In this document: one piece after another, positions 1-12,700 of the stretch
How the letters are laid out: the number at the start of each line of letters is the position of its first letter
Numbering within the stretch: position 1 is the stretch's first letter
Source of the DNA: Tubiluchus corallicola
Taxonomy: Eukaryota; Priapulida; Priapulimorpha; Priapulimorphida; Tubiluchidae
Reading direction: 5' to 3'
DNA length: 64,000 nucleotides
Assembly (NCBI GenBank): GCA_030141605.1
Contig: JAQGDQ010000037.1
Span: forward strand, 67,001 to 131,000
Notes under the pieces: model-generated
What the model was told of the DNA's origin: nothing
Seen by the model: the letters and a program-made list of their open reading frames with translations, nothing else
Database searches by the model: none
Position numbers and translations under genes: made by a program

Positions 1-159
1 AATTGCAATAAACGTTGTTTAAATCCAGTGGCAACCTATGACGTACAAGTAGAGCGTTGAAGAATTGATGACGCAGTTACGGCGCTACATCTACTAAGCG
101 ATTAATGAATTAATTTTTGCAACGTAAAAACAAATTTTCGCTGACTTGTTTATTTACAG

Positions 160-496
160 AGATGAACGAGGAACCGGTATGAACAGCCCGGATGGTTTAG
201 GTGACGGAATGAATGGCGCCATGTTGTCTCCAGACGAGGATTCACAACCCATGTTGAACTCAGATGACCCTCCTCTACTACAGAGACAACACGTGCCTCA
301 GCAAATGAAGTCAGAGTCCGCAGAGGACGTAGAAGACCAGAAACCAGAAACTCTGGATTCGGTGACCTCGTCCACGGAACAACAACAGTTACACGAGATG
401 CACACGTTGATGAATTTAACGGCTATGACCACAATGCAGCTGGTGCCAGCGACAGTCGACCAGAGTCTATTAGCTAGTCATTACCACAGTCTGTGA
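160..496 (+). CDS. Last coding exon of an unrecognised gene (partial)
   Basis: A TTTACAG acceptor at 153-159 opens into a reading frame of about 111 codons ending at TGA 494-496. The upstream part of the gene lies outside the window. The peptide is acidic and rich in Met, Gln, Ser and Asp, with no membrane segment, signal peptide or cysteines. It includes PDEDSQPMLNSDDPPLL and a Met/Thr-rich stretch, and ends in LASHYHSL. Such low-complexity tails are common at the C-terminus of transcription factors, but no DNA-binding domain falls in this exon, so that class is inference only. Codon use is less AT-rich than the flanks, which supports real coding sequence. The acceptor leaves one base (the third of a codon) from this exon. 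A possible AATAAA polyadenylation signal lies at 886-891. Confidence 0.7.
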
Positions 497-1590
497 TGGT
501 AATTTAAGCACTTTGCTGTCCAAAACAAAAAATACATGCCAAAATTTAAAACATAAACGTGACATGAAGGATCAGCTCCATGGCTTCAGCCAACTTGATG
601 CATCGTGTTTAAATCACTAGATATAACGCATAGACATATTTGCACTCAAATTACCAGTTTTGTATTTCGAAAAATTTGTTTGTTTTTAAGCTAAGTGCTA
701 ACTGTTGTGAGAAGAGTTTATTTATGTTTCGAATATTTGTAAGTTGAAGAACTGAAGATACACTAGCGCAGTAGACCCATGTAAACGAAATACTTCGTCA
801 TGACTTGTTAGGTATCTGCCGCCCATTTTTATATTCAGGGCTTCAAAAAAAATTTAATTCGGACACGTAAATAATAATGATCAGCAATAAATTAAATCCA
901 GGCAGTGCTGAAACAAATGTTTGTCTAGGAGCAGACGTCCTCCATCACAGTATAACAATATTCTTTCTGTGGAGGTGTATCCTGCAGGCTTTAGGCTCTG
1001 CTCTCAAATAATTTGCAAAACTTTATTCTTTACAACCTTTCATTACCACCTTTCGGATTTAAAGGCGAAATTCTAAGTCTATGGAAAGCTAGGTTTTGAC
1101 TTACGTTTGCATTAAGACAGAAACTGGTTTAAAATGAAATGTTCTTTATAATATAATTTAGGCTTATTTCCACGTTATCCTTTAGGATAAATTTTCCTAG
1201 TTTCTGTGGAAAATTTAGCAGAAAAACTGTATAACACAACTTGCAATAACTTTATTATATTACTTTCATTTTTAGTAATGATCTGTAGACATGTTCAGGA
1301 TAATTGACTCCGTTACATTTATGTGCCTTACTGGTATTTTATTTTTCATTTCCTGCAACAATAATAAACCTAGGATATAAAAATTTATCACTATAAAATA
1401 AGTGTAATACTGTAATAGTGAACTGAGATGTAGTGGTTTATTCATTTGCCTTGTTATTTAAACTCACTCAAGTGATATCTTGATGCCAAATAAAACTATT
1501 ATGTACATTATTACTATTAGCTCTAAGAAAACATCTGCAGTGATTTTTTTATCGTTATTATGTCATTTAATGTACATGCATAGCTAGTAC
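497..1590 (+). other. Probable 3' UTR and AT-rich spacer
   Basis: No coding signal follows the stop at 494-496. AATAAA at 886-891 is the first plausible poly(A) signal and another is at about 1488. The rest is AT-rich unique-looking sequence. Confidence 0.4.
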
Positions 1591-1809
1591 CAGGGCCTAT
1601 TTCAAGGGGGGAGTGGGGATACTTCCCCGGGGCCTCACCCTCCAGGGGGGCCTCGCGCCGAGGTAACATTATTTTTTTGCTTTACTGTACAACTCCATAT
1701 TTTCTCTTCGAAAATGCTTCTGAGGCGTTCTAACAGTTCAAAAATTTTCCCCGAGGAAGCCTCACACACCCCACTTCCCCGGGCCTCGCTTAGGCTGAAA
1801 TAGGCCCTG
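1591..1809. mobile_element. Short hAT-type MITE (219 bp) with 8-bp target duplication
   Basis: The element begins CAGGGCCTATTTCA and ends TGAAATAGGCCCTG, a perfect 14-bp terminal inverted repeat. It is flanked on both sides by the identical octamer GCTAGTAC (1583-1590 and 1810-1817). CAGGG-type ends with an 8-bp duplication are the hallmark of the hAT superfamily. The interior is GC-rich next to the ends (runs of G and C) and AT-rich in the middle, and has no transposase reading frame, so the copy is non-autonomous. The perfect flanks and ends suggest a fairly recent insertion. Confidence 0.9.
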
Positions 1810-1817
1810 GCTAGTAC

Positions 1818-4691
1818 AGAAACATACAGACAATCTTCAGCAGGTCTGTGGGTAGGATCGTCAGGTGCCTTGCAGTCTGGACTCTCCGCGATATGAAGCT
1901 TTTTCCGAACTTTAGCTTGAAATCCCGCCAGAGCATTATCAATCTACATTGCATTTCAAAACACCGAACTGTAAGACAGTTTCATGCAAATCGTTCCATT
2001 ACTGACAAAATTTCAAAATACGATTTTTACAATCAAGACACTCAGCGGTAAAGATGCAGATCGACCTCTCGGCACAGTCATTGCCGGGAAAAATTATTTT
2101 AACGTTTTTGATCTTGTGACCAGAGGGTTGACTTTTTGAACCGTGAGTTTCCACGTCTCGCCTAGACCAATCGGTGCGAAGTTAGATGACTACAGCTTCG
2201 TCTGTTTAGATTTCATTGTGTGGATAGACGAGCACAGATACATACAGTCATAGACGCGACTAAAAACCCTACCGCCAAATGACAGTCCACCTGTAATAAC
2301 TTACTGTCACACAATTACATGACATAGTAAACCCATATTTCTGGGAAAACAGCATTGTAGACTTTTTATAAATTGGTGACCCAATAAGCATCATTGGTTT
2401 CCATAAGGGCCAATAATGTACTTTAGCCAGGACGTAGTATAATAACTAATATTAACAAATAATTAACTGGTATTAGCTAACCACAACTGAATAGATTCAA
2501 AATACCTGAAAAACAGACTTTGCCTAATGAAGAAGTTGGAAAGCTCTACCCCTTATGCAAACGTGTTTTATACACAATGTTCTCAAAATCGAAACCCAAG
2601 CATAGCAACAAACTTGCCTGAGCTTTGACAATCCTTAAAATCATTTTTAAAGTTCTGTAGTTAAATTTCTAATATTTAACAAATATCTGTCTTTCTCTAA
2701 GAAAACGTTATATAATGACAAAAGTTATCAGACAAATGCATACTAGTAGAGTAAACAACCAGCAGTATTCAGCAAGTTCCTCAAACATGTAGCACTAGCA
2801 TATTATGACGAAATCTAGCTAATCTACTAACCAATGTAGTTGACATTCGCTTATTGTAAAATAACAAATACACAGACAACTTTTCTTAAAAAAGTTAACA
2901 AATGTCCAATGATTCTTGGTGGAGTGTTAACGATTAAAAGAAATAAAGTTTCAAGAATACCTCACTAGAACAATACAGTTTTAACAATTACGCACATTTT
3001 TATTAGCGGTAATAAATACATTTATCTGTTATTACTTTACAGTACAAAAAATTGGGAATATTTTCCAGCTATTTATTATGTACAGTTTCATTCTAACATA
3101 AATACAACACGCTTATAAGTAGTTGACAAAATTTATCAAATTATTATTATAAACGTTACTAATAATTATGATAACATTTTGTGCTTCTCTATATTATCGT
3201 CATAATTATACATGTAGAATGCAACAATAATTACAATTTTGGTTTACAAATGTTTTACACATGATGAAAACACAGTATGTAAAATTTCTGGGTGGGTTGA
3301 TCTATCTAGTTTCTAGTTTCTAAGCTACACAAATAACTGAAATTACAATGATTCATTTAGTTCACTAAAACGTTTGTAGATGGCACCACCAGCATGATAT
3401 CTACATTTCTACGAAATCTCTGAAAATGCTAGATGAACGTCATCGAGAAAGAAAGTAGGACTTCTTTCAATAAACTATTATTAAAAGATACTTAATATTA
3501 AAGCATGAAGAAGTTGAAAGGTGGAAACTTGAAATATAAAAGTGGGATTTACATAGCCAAATAACATTCGGTTAATTTCTCAGAAACAGGGTGTGGCTCC
3601 ACTCAGTTGTACCTGACACTCAAATGGTCATCACAGTTATATAATCAAAGCATACCTTGAACAGTTGAAATGTTAAATTTTTAACAATTTTACAAATTAA
3701 TATACAGCACAACAAAGAAGTGGTTGAATTCCACACAATTTTTTGCTATTTCTAGACAAAGTAAATGCTTAAATACCAAGGAAGACAATCAAGAATGACC
3801 AGTCTAAATTAGGCAGATTCCTGTTCAAAGACGACCATTTTTAAACTAACAAACAACAACTAAAGATGCAAAAGGTGTGACATGTATAGGCATAATGTGA
3901 ACAAAATTTAATGTTAATGTAAACGATTTGTTTGGTGTGAATAAGCTTCAAATAATACACAGTTGTGTTTCTTGCTACATGATGATAGAAAATTCTTTAT
4001 CTTAGGTAGTAAACTCATTTGTAAGCGGGAAAAATGTGTAGTATCTGACAAGAATACTGAATTCAGTTTTTACTCGTTGACAAATACCTAAGAACAACTA
4101 CAGCAATTTCATTATAAAGAAAATGTCAGATGGACTGCAATTTGGCAGAAGGAAAACTTTGCTACATTGAGGATACATTTATAAAAATATAAAGAAAGGA
4201 TCATCTAACTTTCAGTATACAGACATGTACTAGGATTTTAAGCATAGGTCGATACTTTTGTTTTAGTGTCAGATTGCAACATACTGTAGTAATGCATTGG
4301 TATTGAATTAGTACAGAAGCCTAGTCTGATACATGTACATACTTAAAAAGGCATGGAATTTGCCCTAATGGTATATTTCTAATTGTGAGTAAAACTTTCA
4401 AATGGTAAGATGCGCAGTTTGATATGAACCAAAGAGTGTACTCAAAATGCAGAAATTTTAGATGAAAATATGTAATACACAAGTACAACAAGCAATGAGT
4501 ATCTGAATGGCATGTTTTCTTTATCTAAATTTACCGACTGACATTTACGAAGTGGAATGAGCACTTCTTTTGTGAAACGTTAAGACATCTAAGCACACAC
4601 ATACCGATTACATTACATCAGTTATTGCTGTAAACAAGTGTAAACTTTCAAAAACTATTGATGAAATTTGATTTTATTTACAAAAAGTACA
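1818..4691. other. Intergenic AT-rich spacer between convergent genes
   Basis: I see no reading frame with splice signals or family resemblance. The right part probably holds the 3' UTR of the minus-strand TMEM9 gene, but I cannot place its poly(A) site: TTTATT at 4673-4678 is only 14 bases past the stop, and several others lie near 3000-3075. Confidence 0.35.
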
Positions 4692-7600
4692 CTAGTTTAG
4701 CATTGCATGTCGGTCATAAACATTTCTCCGCTGCTCTTGAACCTGAGATTTCCAGCGTTCTTTCTGGTTCTCTACCCGGTTAAGCACGGTGTCGGCTCGC
4801 ACTCGACGCATGACACGCTCTGGCTCCTCCTGTTAAAACAGTATACATGTATCAATGAAACACTGCAAGAGCATTCGCTAAATCGTTTGGCAAAAAACTC
4901 TACATTAGTCAATTGAACTGCAGGTAAATGTAAAAGCGAATGGTCTTAAATTTGCTATCACATCAAGTTGTTATTTTGTCAAAACACTAAATTTCACAAA
5001 TTAATTTACTAATATGAAGATATAGACACCAGAATGAAACTTGACTAAGAGTGCAACATGAACCTAGGGCGGAACCTAGGACAACGAACAACATTAGTTT
5101 TAAGTAATAAAATCATAATTCAACAAAAAATGAAAGTTAGTTTACTTCTTTGTCCAATCCAAAGCAATTCCATTAACAAAAAAATGATTTAAATTTGAAG
5201 AAAATATGAGGTGAGATCACTTTACCACAAAAAATATTTTCAAAAAGTTACTATTCATATTGAAAAACAAATGTGGCATACAATTTAATAGTATCTAAAA
5301 CTTAATCAATATTTCTGTCACTTCAACAACTTAATCTCATAGGAAGTAAAACAGCCGTAGATGATAATACTATTGCAGTAGATATTACTGTGTTATTTTA
5401 AGAAAACTAGTGTTCAATGACTTCTAATCTTGATATACTCAAGCTACAACAGAGAACAAACTTTTAACTGAAGAAGCACACCAAGCAAATATCATAAAAT
5501 GTAAGATGCAATTTTAGTAGCAGCATTACGTTATTGGACAGGTGACACCATTGAAGAAATCAGTTTTATTTACAAAATTAAAGCTAGTTTGCCTGATAAA
5601 AATTATCTTAATTTGGTGAGCAACTTACAAATTGCCAAGTGCAAAAGGAATTTGACTACAATTACATTTTGCTTAATTAACATAAATAATTACCAAATTC
5701 ACCTCCTCATTAGTCTGTGGCCGATATGCAACTCCGCGTTTTGTCATCAACGGATCCAGACACAAAAGGAATAACATGTAAATCAATAGGAATGACATGA
5801 TGCAGATAATAATGATCACAACAACCTGGTAAATCAACAGAAAATTGTAAGTAAGTACTACAGACTAAAGTGAATTTACATATAACGAGGAGTATTAGAC
5901 TTCTTTCTTACTTTTACAAATATTTATTAAAACAAGAAAAAATTCACAAGATTTAACTTATTAAAAGTGAGTTAGTAAAGAATATAACTTTATATAAGTT
6001 TATTTTAAGGTAATAAGTTGTAAAAATGAAAAAATCTGAGTTAACATTTTAGTAAGTCAAGATAAGCCTGTTATAATTTAGATATATATAAAACTTTTGG
6101 GTTTTCCAAACAAATGCACTATCTGCTTTCACAAATTTACCTTTATAGTAGTAGGACTTCGGCTTTCAAATTTACATTCGCAACGGGGACAAAATTCATT
6201 AACTTTTTCAATTACGGAATGCAGCTCTGGTACAAGCTCTACCATGTATTCACATTTACTAAAAAATAACAAACGTTGTGAAGTCAATTTATAGCTACAA
6301 GGCTTGAAATGGGCTTATTATATTGTCATGCACAAAAAAGATGAATACTAGTTATAGGCTAGAGATCAAGGAAGTGCTTCCGAGTTTCCACAGCAGAATC
6401 CGGGCCACAGCCTCAATAAGCAACACATTTTCTGTACTCTGAGACCAAGTCATTTTGGAGGCTTTAAGTACGAAGAAATTTGTTCTCGCCATATGCCCAT
6501 AGTGTCTGCTTATCTGCAGATCCAATTTTCCTTAACAATAATAGGTTATTCTTTTAAGAAGGTATGAAATTCTTTATAAGAAAGTTTTCTAAAGTTGTGC
6601 AGAACAAATAAAAGCTCTTTCAATGACTCTACACTCAAGTTGTTCCTCTGCACTCAAGTGAATAAACTTGTTCGATGTTTATATTGTAAGATGGAATTTA
6701 GCAAATAACAGTGAAACTTGCAGTTCTGAATGACACTCAATGTTATTCGACTGCTGAAAATATTTGCTCCATTTCTGGTGAGTAAACAAATTAGAGAACA
6801 CCTTATCACTTTGACAATATTCAAAAACTTCTTTAGACTGCTCAGCTTATCAAAACACTTTGCTATTAGTTTTAACACCCGCCTTCAATAGAAATAAAAA
6901 ACCGTCTGCTAAAAGCTAGACAAAAACATTTGAAATGACTTGGACAAATGAAATGACTTAAATCTCAATTTTTTTATTTTCACAGGAGTTTTCGTCCTTC
7001 GCAGACTTCATCAGCTGTACAGTAGAGATACACTAATAAAAATTACAGGTAAAACTACATATAAAATGACAATATGCCATGACAATAAAATAAGGATACC
7101 AAATTCATTCAGAAACTGTGTTAAAAACAAAATTAGAAGAAACATTACAATTGCTAACACAGCTTTTTAATGAATTTTCTATCCCCTATTTTAATGTCTC
7201 TGTATTTTATTTCAAATTTACAGCTGATGAAGGTTCATGAAGAAGGAAAGCACCTGTAAAAAATAAAAAAAAATTGAAAACGACTTCTTTATGATTACGA
7301 CCATGGCAAGTCTCAGAAGAGTACTAACTTATTTTCAAGCTAATGACTTGGGCAAATTCTGGACATCTTTAAATAAATTTATAAAAAACTGCCTGTTCTA
7401 AACAAAATGATTTGTAAGTAATCGGCAACTTTTACCAAAAATTTGGAGATTCACGTGAATGCACTCTAACGAAATCTAAACTTTTTAACTCGTATTATAA
7501 TCACAAAGCAAATCCATATGTGTTTTTGGGTTCAATTAGTGATGTCATTGTAATATAACACAAGTATTTAATTAAGTTGGTACTATACAAACAACTTTAA

Positions 7601-9382
7601 CTTCAAATAAAATAAAAAATAAAAATTATACAAAAGAATTCTATAACTAAGTTGCTTTACCATTTATCTGCAGATATTTTAGTTAACTTGTAGACTGTTT
7701 TGTTAGTTTCAGTTCCATTAACAACAGTAGGACTTGGACATACACATTTACATCTACTATCATCTTCGCTGGCCTGAAATAAAGGACATGAATTAAGCTG
7801 TTGAATCTTACACAAATATGTTAAAATCTTGAGATTTAAAGAAAAGGGCAAGCCTTCTGGGAAGTTAGGCTTATTTTCATATTTGCAAAAAAAAGTTAAA
7901 AAAAAATTTGTAATAAAAGTGTGTTAAGCGGCTCATGTAATTAGTAAAATCGCTTTAAGGTCAAGTTTTGGCACACCGATTTTCAACGCCCATTCTTCCA
8001 CCAATGACGTCATTCATCGACTGAAGAAAAACAGCATGGCGTCAATTTCCGTGAAAAGTATAATAAGTTTTAATATCATTCCGTGAAAAGTATAATAAAA
8101 AATTACATACCGTATATACTTATGTACAAGTCGACCTTATGTACAAGTCGATGTGCATTTAAAGAGAAAAATTGCATCATTTTATATATTACCTGTGTAC
8201 AAGTCAACCCTAAAATATTAAGATCTTCCAGAGTGAATGATGTGGTTCATCACCTTCCCATTTGAAGAAAAAAATAATTTACTAAAATTAATACCTCTGC
8301 GTAGTTGTGTTTTATATACGCGTGTATGCTGGTAATCGATATTTTGCCAATAAAACACGCATATACAAGGCCAGTGTAAAACAGTATACAAAAGCCGACA
8401 GGCGGCAGCACCTGCACAACATTGGTGGTTTCCAGGTTCCGATCTAGTGCTCCGTTGCTAGTTTATTTACCGGTAATATATAAATTTTAACTTAATTTCA
8501 CATGCATTAAAATAAATTACAGTAATATTTGTTAATTTTGTGAAGTAATGTCAAGATGCAAACATTCTCTGATGTGAAGTACCACAGTATGAGTGTTCAT
8601 TCAGTCCAGCGTATAATGAAGGATTGTTTCTTTACATATTCGTATTGTAGACGACTCTTTAGCGACATCTCTCAAAAACATATCTTAAGTATAAGTCGAC
8701 CCCAAAAATTTCACCTTAAAATCGCCACCCAAAAATTCGACTTGTACATAAGTATATACGGTAAGTAATTATGTGAAAGTTCTGTACAGCAGTAGCATAA
8801 ATTATCTTTATGCTTTATAGATATTTTTTTGCAAATTTCTTTGTTATATTTTTCTAAGTATAAATGATTACAGTAAAATGAACCTAAAGTGCTATGCGAC
8901 TTGTTCTTTCCTTTAACTTACACCTCATGAATTTTAGATAATTTTGCATAAATTTTTACTGCTCATTGAAAGTTTTATTAAGAACATCTTTGCTAGTGAT
9001 TATGAAGCCACACACATTTACTATAAGAGTACATGACTGTCAATGTACACGTATATTTTGTCCGAACTACGACAGAAACAACAAATTGAATACCGATGTT
9101 AGCTGTATAACTATAAACAGAAGAATTTAACAGTAACGTAATCTTTACACTGTAATAAGTTAATAACAGTATAGACACACATCTGCGTGGAGAACCCGCA
9201 CGGACGCCAGGCTAACAATTCTTTTTTTCATTCTAATGAAAGACGATGAAAAGCAATAGCGTTCGACGAAAACCCTAAAAAATAGACTACGTCAAACAAA
9301 ATTTTGCGTAACTGCTCACCTCTGCAGTTAATATAAAACTAGTTGTTAATGCACATATAACCGCAAAGACTTTAGAAGTCAT
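4692..9382 (-). CDS. TMEM9: TMEM9 family protein (lysosomal/endosomal type I membrane protein), five exons
   Basis: Coding exons, read on the minus strand, are 9382-9320, 7773-7661, 6258-6141, 5825-5703 and 4829-4692 (63, 113, 118, 123, 138 nt). They join in phase to 184 residues; human TMEM9 has 183. Residues 1-20 form a signal peptide. Residues 22-98 are a luminal Cys-rich part with CKCVCPSP, N-glycosylation sites at about N40 and N45, and a CPRCECKFESRSPTTIK block like the family's CLLCECRYEERSTTTIK. Residues 99-122 are a single membrane helix, followed by LDPLM and a cytosolic tail. The tail ends RVENQKERWKSQVQEQRRNV and then YDRHAMLN, the most conserved family signature. TMEM9 sits in late endosomes and lysosomes and is reported to assist V-ATPase assembly. 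All introns have GT/AG ends, and the start context CAAAGATGA is good. Its promoter is shared with SLC35E1. Confidence 0.95.
6964..7277. repeat. Inverted-repeat pair in TMEM9 intron 2
   Basis: The left arm (6964-7017), read in reverse complement, matches the right arm (7221-7277). Both contain CAGCTGATGAAG, then a GAAGGA..GAAA..C block, CCTGT and an A-rich AAATAAAAAAAATTGA tail. The A-rich end suggests 3' tails of a retroelement inserted twice in opposite directions, or a foldback element. The spacer of about 200 bp shows nothing I recognise. Confidence 0.55.
8049..8098. repeat. 18-nt direct repeat, period 32
   Basis: CCGTGAAAAGTATAATAA occurs at 8049-8066 and again at 8081-8098, just outside the left end of the Tc1/mariner-like MITE in TMEM9 intron 1. 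Confidence 0.6.
8110..8761. mobile_element. Tc1/mariner-type MITE (652 bp) in TMEM9 intron 1
   Basis: The ends are a 25-bp perfect terminal inverted repeat that starts CCGTATATACTTATGTACAA and continues GTCGA. The element is bounded by TA on each side (8108-8109 and 8762-8763), the target of Tc1/mariner/pogo transposases. Subterminal copies of the ACAAGTCGACC motif recur at about 8138-8152 and 8192-8206, and as the related GTATAAGTCGACCCC near 8687-8701. No transposase frame is present, so the element is non-autonomous. Confidence 0.85.
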
Positions 9383-9754
9383 CTTTGGCTGAAGCTGTTA
9401 ACCAAATCTTACATAATTACTAATCTTAGTTTCTCAAATGTTGGTTATTCAAGTTCACGTTTTCAGTACCAATGTACTTCTCGGTTGCACTACAAATTCA
9501 GTGTTGATGGTTCACGGTTGAACCAAAGCAGTGAAATCTCCAAGGAGCTTGAATAGACTTGCTTTTTAAAACCAAACTACCTTGCGTACAATTTGTAGTA
9601 ACATACGAAGTACTATTTTCAGCTAAGGTTGTTAAAATAATTATCAGATACGGTGTATTGTAAACAATGTTATTGAAAAATTCCACTTTGTGTATGATAT
9701 CTAGTAGAGACCTCTTTCAAGTTAAGTGCTGGCCTCTATCGACAATAGTAAAAT
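9383..9754. promoter_or_regulatory. Shared bidirectional promoter of TMEM9 and SLC35E1
   Basis: Only 372 bp separate the two divergent start codons. No TATA box is at a convincing distance. The SLC35E1 side reads CGCGATGGCGGAAG at about 9770-9783, overlapping an ATG; this resembles the YY1-type ATGGCGGC motif common at TATA-less housekeeping promoters. Both genes serve the endomembrane system, so co-expression is plausible but inferred. Confidence 0.6.
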
Positions 9755-12700
9755 ATGTTGTTTACCTTCGCGATGGCGGAAGTGATGGACGTGTACAAAA
9801 TTTGTAAAATATTCGGGCTATGTTTGGTTTGGTATATTATCAGTGCTTCCAATAACATTGTAGGAAAAGTTTTACTAGGCAGTTTTCCTTACCCAGTGAC
9901 AGTAACTATGGCACAATTGATTTCTACAGCTGTGTATTCAGTTCCCATATTGCGGATATCTGGCGTATCAGTGTCAATTGTTCCATGGCAGTATTGGTTA
10001 AGACTCATACTACCGTTATCTATAGGCAAATTTCTAGCTTCGCTGTCGTCTCACATCAGCATTTGGAAAGTGCCTGTGTCGTATGCTCATACAGGTACTT
10101 TTTTAACTTTTTAATTTTTTTAATAACTTTGTAACTTGCAAGAGGGCTTTCTGATAAAATGCTGGTGTCGCATTAATTAACCTTAATCTGTAGGTTAATT
10201 AACAGCACAAAAATGGAGAGTTTGACGTAGGCTGTTCGCGTACCAGGTGGTACCACGATACCTTCAGAAATTTTGAAAATGAAAACCTTTGCAAAAAATT
10301 TTAAGCCCTTAGAAAGCAGTAAAGTTAGGAACAGTGCCCCATTGTGCTGTTTTACAGTTTTAAGAAAATGTGTGCGAATGTGAGATATTTGCACCAGTTG
10401 CAGTCCAGCTTTTGTACTTTTTAAAACATTTTCATTGCATAACTTTAGACATTTTTATAGATGATTTTGAACTTTTCAGTTAAAGCGACGATGCCTTTAT
10501 TTGTGGTCGTTCTTTCGAGGATAGTTATGCACGAAAAGCAAACTACAATGGTAAGTTATTAGTTATTAATATTGTTGTGCAAAATCTGTGCACTGAGTTA
10601 ATTTAACAACCCCGTACAATATTCCATATTATGTTTTACTTTTATTATGTTAATATTAATTAACTACATTTTCCTTGCCACTAACTAGACAAAACAAGGC
10701 TAGTTTAGAGATTTTACACCTGGTAGTTCTAGATCTACACCTTTATTCCTTGCTAGTTTTTGCTAGTTTTTTTTTAATGTAAGTGTAGACATGGGATTCT
10801 TTTATCTTAAAGCAAGCAGTTGGAGAAAATTTAGGATTAAATCGGATACTGCAAGAAAGGGCATAATGAATGAACAATATGTTCAAAACTTAATAGCACT
10901 GACCTGGGTCTCTACTGACTGTCTAGTACAAATAGTAAAATTTTGTCAGCATTATGGACTGATCACACCAGTAATTCATTTTTGTCACACTTTTAGGATT
11001 AAGTCTTTTAATGCCTATCAGAATGCAGGTCTATACACTTCTTATTGGGGTGTTGCTTGTGAGTTTTATGGTCAAACAAGTCAGGTAAATGACTTCACTG
11101 ATAAATAGAACTGACAAAACTTTATTTTAAAAATGGAAAATTCATCAACCGTAACATAAGCAACAGGGAAGCTATTTCAAATGATATTTTAATAGTGTAT
11201 TTTATCCTTAAAGCCAATTATCTGCTTTATTTTGTTTATTTATCATTGGAATTTTTATAGCATTTATGGCTTTACAACATTTTATTTATCTAGGCTTAAT
11301 ATTTAGTAGAATAATCACTCTTTTCTTTGTGCTTTAATTCTATATGACTTTTTATATAGCACCCCAGTTTTGCATAGTGTATGTCTTGTATTCTCTTGAG
11401 CATATTTTTTCAGGTGTACTTGTCATTAATTCCAATAGTACTTGGTGTTATCATTGCAAGTCTAACAGAGATAAACTTTCAACTGATTGGCTTGACTAGC
11501 GCTTTAGCTGCAACATTGGGATTTTCGTTGCTTAATGTTTTTGCTAAAAAGGTATGGAGCAATATTGTGTACTGTAATAAAATTTTGTTTTATAAAGGAA
11601 TTTATTTTAAGATTGTTTTAAGTTTGAAAAGCTCTCCTGTATTTTAACTAGCATGTGTCCAATTTTTTCCACAAAGCTTTCTTGGTGTTCAACAAAGAAA
11701 ATTATTGTTAGAGTGTCAATGTTTACAATGATAAATACAGGGTTAATGTTGTGGGCTTTACAGATATTTTTGGCACCATACAACTCTGCTCTTCATGACC
11801 TTGTCTATGTTCAAGTTAAAGTTAATTAATTAATTACAAAGGGATTACTACAATTTTGAACTAAGGACATCCTAGTTAGACTAAGCACTTCCTAGCTAAT
11901 CTTCTTACAAAATTTCAACTCAATTAGATAAATACTTTTAGTTGAAAAAAGTGTGACGGAGAGAGTGAGTGAGTGAATGAAGCAATCGCTGAATTTTTTT
12001 GTAGGACACTGGTATCAAGCAAGGTGTTGAACAGCTGAGCAACACAATCGTCATTCAGGTTTATAATCACGGATCACAAACTTGTCCAAATTATTTTTTA
12101 AAGTAATGTTTCTTACATCATTACTGCCTCTCTTTTTTAGTTGCTCGTTTCCAAAAACTTTTCAAAAGTGCTATCCTTAGAAATATCTCTGAGCATTGCT
12201 AATTATATGTAGTAGTTTGATGATGCGCTGTACGTCAACGACACACACATGATCATGCAAAACCCATTCAGCATCAAAAGCAAAACCTATAGGTAGTGTC
12301 TGTTTCTAACGTTCTGTTAACAGTAATTACGTTTTAAAAGTTTAGAAGTGGAATGCAGTCTAGACTACAGTGGACATACAGTGATACTCACATATGTAGG
12401 GGTGTTCAGTGGAATTTGATTATTTACGGCAATATTGTTAAATATCTGAACAAACATTTCAATTTTACTTCAGTGTAACCAGTACATAGCACAACTGGTT
12501 GCTTAAAATGTGAATACTGTCTTCCTTATTGTCTGGAAGTTTCTCCAGTAAGCTGTCAAAACTTTCCCTTGAGATAATAGTATAATTAAAAACATGGTTA
12601 CCACACCGCAACGTTGATCTCTGTGTGTTAATCATCAAATTTGCTCGATATCTGTGTTTGCCCATTTATTCTTGTAAATTAATAGGTCTGTGAAGTCTAT

